A stretch of 64,000 nucleotides of DNA from Arctopsyche grandis (taxonomy: Eukaryota > Arthropoda > Insecta > Trichoptera > Hydropsychidae): the NCBI RefSeq assembly GCF_051622035.1, contig NC_135355.1:6436001-6500000 (forward strand), written 5' to 3'. Every line of letters starts with the position of its first letter. The stretch's first letter is position 1. The translations under genes were made by a program, and so were the position numbers. Positions 60,656-64,000 of the stretch are shown piece by piece. The notes beneath the pieces are model-generated. The model was given only the letters and a program-made list of their open reading frames with translations, was not told where the DNA came from and did not search any database.

Positions 60656-63600
60656 TTACATTTCTTCATCATTAACATTCAAAGTGTTAAGAATTCGCAT
60701 TAGCATCGTTCGTTGTTCAGGAATTTCTGTTAATAAGTCTTTCACAAGACTTGTCAACAAATAATTTATTTTTGTCTGTTTGTTGTACTTCAAACATATT
60801 CCTGGTTCAGATTTGACACTGTGGACTCTAAGACGGCCGTTCAAAATCAATGAACAGTGCTGCCCGTATCTTTGATTGCGCACTATATTCTCTAAGTTCT
60901 GTGTAAATAAATCAATCAATGTAACAATAATCAATACATCAAGTATAAAGAAAATCAATCTGCATATATTTATTTGGTTCGGTGATTACTGGTCACAAAT
61001 TACTCGTCACAAAGTCACTAAAATCTCTATAACGGAACATCTGGCAGCCGAAAAGTCCATCATACTAACGATAACTATCATAGTAACGAGAACTTGAGTG
61101 CCAAATATTGTGTATTCGCGATTTTCATGGCAAAAATTGTCTTTGTGACCACCCCAATGTGACGAATAGTCCAATTACCATTTATTTACCTTTTGCTTGC
61201 GCAAGAGATCTTCATCTATACGTTGTCTCAATTTAGCCACCTCATTCTCAATTGTAGAAATCACGATTATTTTTTCTTGAATATTCTTCTCAAGTATGTT
61301 CTGTTCGTTGTTTAATGCTTGTATTGAATTGTGATTCAATTCTATTTCCTGCAATACAAGATAATGTGACATGGAAATCGCAAAATAATAATAAATCAAT
61401 GAATTAATAAAATTTACTTGATTGAGTCTGCGTATATCTGAACGTTTCTCTTTGTTTTTAACAGAAAATGTATATTTGGGAGTATAATTTTGAGGACAGG
61501 CTCTAGAACGATTCACTGCAGCCGCTCGTCTCCACACTGCTTGCGCCAAATCAGACGCTAACCTGGCTGCCGTTCTCGACACCTGTCCATGTCTCACCTA
61601 CATAAATCAATAAGCATTAGCTTTATAAACATGAACGAAAAATATGTCAATTGGAATGGTAGCAATCCATATTTATCGAATGTTTCACTGGCAAAACGCA
61701 TTCGCATGACGTATGAATGTGAAACTTGGACACTGAACTAAAAATGTATGCTCGGCATAACGAGGAGAGACAGCAAGCGGAACACGTGTGTGAGAAGTAT
61801 GACAAGGGTAGTGGACATAGTGGATAGAGTTGTAGGAATATAGCACGACTTGTGCGAATCATTGTAACGAATCAAAACCAGTGATCTCATCATCGATCCT
61901 GTAGAAACATGCATAACTCAAGGGCAGGCAACGTCCCCTTCGACCATTCCAGAAGAAAGAGTTCATCGCTTGATCGTAAAACGAACGAAACCCAACAGTG
62001 ATGTCATCAGGCAACCGTGACACATGTCCTGAAAAGTCGTTTACGCGTGGCACACAACCGCATTCTTAAACGAACGACGTCCTGGCGCTGATCCCATAGC
62101 TATAAACTACACGTGTACCGAAGACACGTGCCTCGAAAACAGGTCAACACGTGTCCTGGAAACGAAGGCAAAGCATCTGCACACGGCACGCTTCAAACCA
62201 GAACGTATATAAAGCGACGCACCAGCTCCCAACACCAGAGTGAACCTCTGAAGTTTAACCAGCTCACTTCTCCGAAGCTCAACCTCTTCGTACATACAAT
62301 AACCATTGTAACGATTGAACAAAAATAAACGATCCTCTTTCAAACTCAACTGAGTTTCCATAGGCTGGGAAACGGTCGAAACATTTAACCCGTCCTATAA
62401 GGGTAAAAGGAAGACCGCAGGGAAGATGGGTAGACGAAATTAGGAAAATGTGTGGGGTGAGATGGATGAGAGTTGCGCAAAACAAAAAGTGGATGGTGAA
62501 TGGTTGTAGATGATGATGATGACGAATAAAAATTAAAATAGTTAATTTTATATACATATACATATGTATTGTAATGTATTATTTAATTTTGAAAAAGATG
62601 CTTTTGTTTACTTCAACAGTTTCCCTATGACAAAATATTGCAATTTTCTTATTACTTTATTTTCTTATTGACAATTAAAAACATCACAGAACGAAAAATT
62701 TCAACCTTTCAAACTTTGATCTAGTTGCAAATCTGTCAAATGACAAGAGCAATAATAATTCAAATGTTTACCTGCATTCTGTGAATTTCCATTTTCATCT
62801 TTCCAATTTCACCTGTAGCTCCCTTTTCTTCTTTTACTTTTTGCTTCGTTTCAACGGCGATTATTTCCTAGTAAATTTATTCAAGAATATAATATGATAT
62901 TTCATAAAACAATGAATGAGAATTAAAATATCAACTAACCATTTTTTGCCAGTACTTTATTTTTCTAGTGAGATTATGTAGTTCTATGGCTAATTGCTCC
63001 TTTTCGTTTTCAATATCCCCAATTTCTTCTTGAATAGTCATCAATTGCATTTCAGCATCCTATAAAAAACAAAAGGAAAGTTGTAATCAAATCTAATCAT
63101 TAATATTTATCACCTCGTGAAAATATTCACCTTCAACTTGGCCATATACTCTAACGTCAGATCGTTATACTTTGCTTCCAACACTTTATTATTGCATTTA
63201 TTTTGATATTTTTGCTTTGAAAGCTGCTCTATGCGAATGAGTTCTGCATCGATTGATCGCTGTACCAAAATACGGTCTCGTTTCAATACGTCGATACGAT
63301 GTTTCAACTTTAGCGATTTAAACTCCAATATTTGCACATCTTTAACAAGAAATAATTTCAATGAAAATGAGTTGAAATATTATGTTTTACAATAATTGCA
63401 AAATAAATATAATTACGTTCTTGAGTAAGCTCGTTTTCTGAAATTTGCTTTTGATATTGATTCGTCAATTGAATCACATGCTTTTGCATCCGAATCCAAT
63501 TTCGTCGAATATCTTTAGCCATCGTTGTAGATTCAGCAATTTGCACTTCTAATTCGTAGACTTTTCGTTCAATCGGCGACGTTTCTATGCCCTGTAATTA

Positions 63601-63908
63601 ATTATAATATATAAATATGTAATAGCAAACAAATTTTAGTTACAAATCTTAACACATCGAACCTGCGTTTTCTCCAAAGTCGAGTCAATCTTTTTATAAA
63701 TAATGTCCAAGTTTGTTTGTTGCTTTTCAATTGTGTACAATATTTCTTTTAATTTATTTTCTATGACTGATATTTCTGCCTGTTTTTGACCATATACATT
63801 TTTTTCATCGTTAACCAAAATAAACTTTTGAGAATTCACAAATTTCTGCTTTTCTATTTTTAACATTAATTTAGCATGTTGACTTTCGAGACTCAGCATA
63901 TTTATTTC
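60656..63908 (-). CDS. CCDC40: Coiled-coil protein, probably CCDC40 (3' part of gene)
   Basis: Eight exons are visible on the minus strand: 63908-63663, 63591-63417, 63339-63131, 63059-62940, 62867-62772, 61597-61418, 61348-61190 and 60898-60656. They join in phase to about 442 residues; the gene starts beyond the window. Almost the whole product is heptad coiled coil (for example EISVIENKLKEILYTIEKQQ). The block KIKYWQKM...GEIGKMKMEIHRMQVRHGQ followed by AVWRRAAAVNRSR resembles the C-terminal part of CCDC40, which with CCDC39 forms the 96-nm ruler of motile axonemes. The last exon ends LLTEIPEQRTMLMRILNTL. The CCDC40 name is from motif memory and is less certain than the coiled-coil call; other axonemal coiled-coil proteins are possible. 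Intron 62771-61598 holds RTE and LTR remains, intron 61189-60899 a MITE. Confidence 0.65.
61003..61172. mobile_element. MITE of the ACATCTGGYAGCC family, inside an intron
   Basis: CTATAACGGAACATCTGGCAGCC, ACGAGAACTTGAGTGCC and TTCGCGATTTTCATGGCAAA match 15874-16047 in reverse. The ends GTCACAAATTACTCGTCAC and GTGACCACCCCAATGTGAC keep inverted GTCAC motifs. It takes up more than half of the 291-bp intron 60899-61189. Confidence 0.72.
61712..62525 (+). mobile_element. RTE-type LINE C-terminal fossil, split by an LTR
   Basis: The left part (61712-61830) reads YECETWTLN and TRVVDIVDRV in a broken frame. The right part (62400-62525) reads KGKRKTAGKMGRR, ENVWGEMDES and ends in a GATGATGAT t run. 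Both are the C-terminal region of the RTE type also seen at 35640-35965. The LTR at 61831-62399 interrupts it. Confidence 0.65.
61831..62399 (+). mobile_element. Solo LTR, family B, full-length (fossil)
   Basis: It begins TGTAGGAATATAGCACGACT and ends AACCCGTCCTATA. A TATATAAAG box lies near 62206 and AATAAA near 62324, the expected promoter and polyadenylation signals of an LTR, giving plus orientation. The flanks AGAGT (61826-61830) and AGGGT (62400-62404) agree at 4 of 5. It was inserted into an RTE LINE remnant within an intron of the CCDC40-like gene. Confidence 0.78.
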
Positions 63909-64000
63909 CTAAAAAAAAAGCCAAAATTTTATTCACCATTACCTATATATTTAGAATACATAACATTTAGGGATAAAAAATATAGATACATTTTTTCTGG
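63909..64000. other. Intron of the CCDC40-like gene up to the window end
   Basis: Minus-strand sequence upstream of a clear acceptor (T-run then AG before 63908). No further exon is visible before the window ends. Confidence 0.5.

Overview
The window is nuclear DNA of an insect. It is AT-rich, its genes are split by short GT-AG introns, it holds animal genes such as DDX20/Gemin3, PDCD5, TMX3, SLC44A1, MBOAT7, APEH and a probable CCDC40, and it carries insect-type transposons (hAT, piggyBac-like, pogo, Harbinger, several LINEs, a tRNA-derived SINE). The order of insect cannot be fixed from the sequence alone. I see no bacterial genes, CRISPR array, rRNA gene or free-standing tRNA gene.

Layout. 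1-3.3 kb is a decayed LINE. 3.3-8.1 kb is a transposon graveyard with several fossil solo LTRs and foldback repeats. 8.2-12.6 kb (+) is the DEAD-box helicase DDX20/Gemin3; its 2.3 kb first intron holds a TTAA-flanked MITE, a LINE tail and a dead pogo/Tigger element. 14.5-15.2 kb (+) is PDCD5. 15.7-19.8 kb is MITEs and LINE debris. 20.0-24.2 kb (-) is the ER thioredoxin-like protein TMX3. 24.6-28.0 kb is nested transposons, SINEs and TA microsatellites, ending in an orphan C2H2 zinc-finger ORF. 28.5-41.1 kb (+) is a 13-exon choline-transporter-like gene (SLC44A1/CTL1) with repeat-filled introns. 42.1-47.0 kb and 49.7-53.2 kb (both -) are two tandem MBOAT7 paralogues whose first six coding exons have identical lengths. 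53.4-56.2 kb is again transposons, including two fragments of a PIF/Harbinger element. 56.8-60.4 kb (+) is a complete acylaminoacyl-peptidase (APEH) with an intact catalytic triad. 60.7-63.9 kb (-) is the 3' part of a coiled-coil gene, probably CCDC40, whose 5' end lies beyond the window.

The host genes are housekeeping or membrane-lipid genes with no evident common pathway; the only local relation is the MBOAT7 pair. SLC44A1 (choline uptake) next to two lysophosphatidylinositol acyltransferases is a suggestive phospholipid neighbourhood, but nothing here shows co-regulation.

The most interesting non-gene signal is a short 3'-end hairpin shared by two LINE fragments and the tRNA-SINEs. The loop sequence is conserved while the stem sequence changes completely from copy to copy yet stays self-complementary, as expected if the structure is what a retrotransposition machinery recognises.
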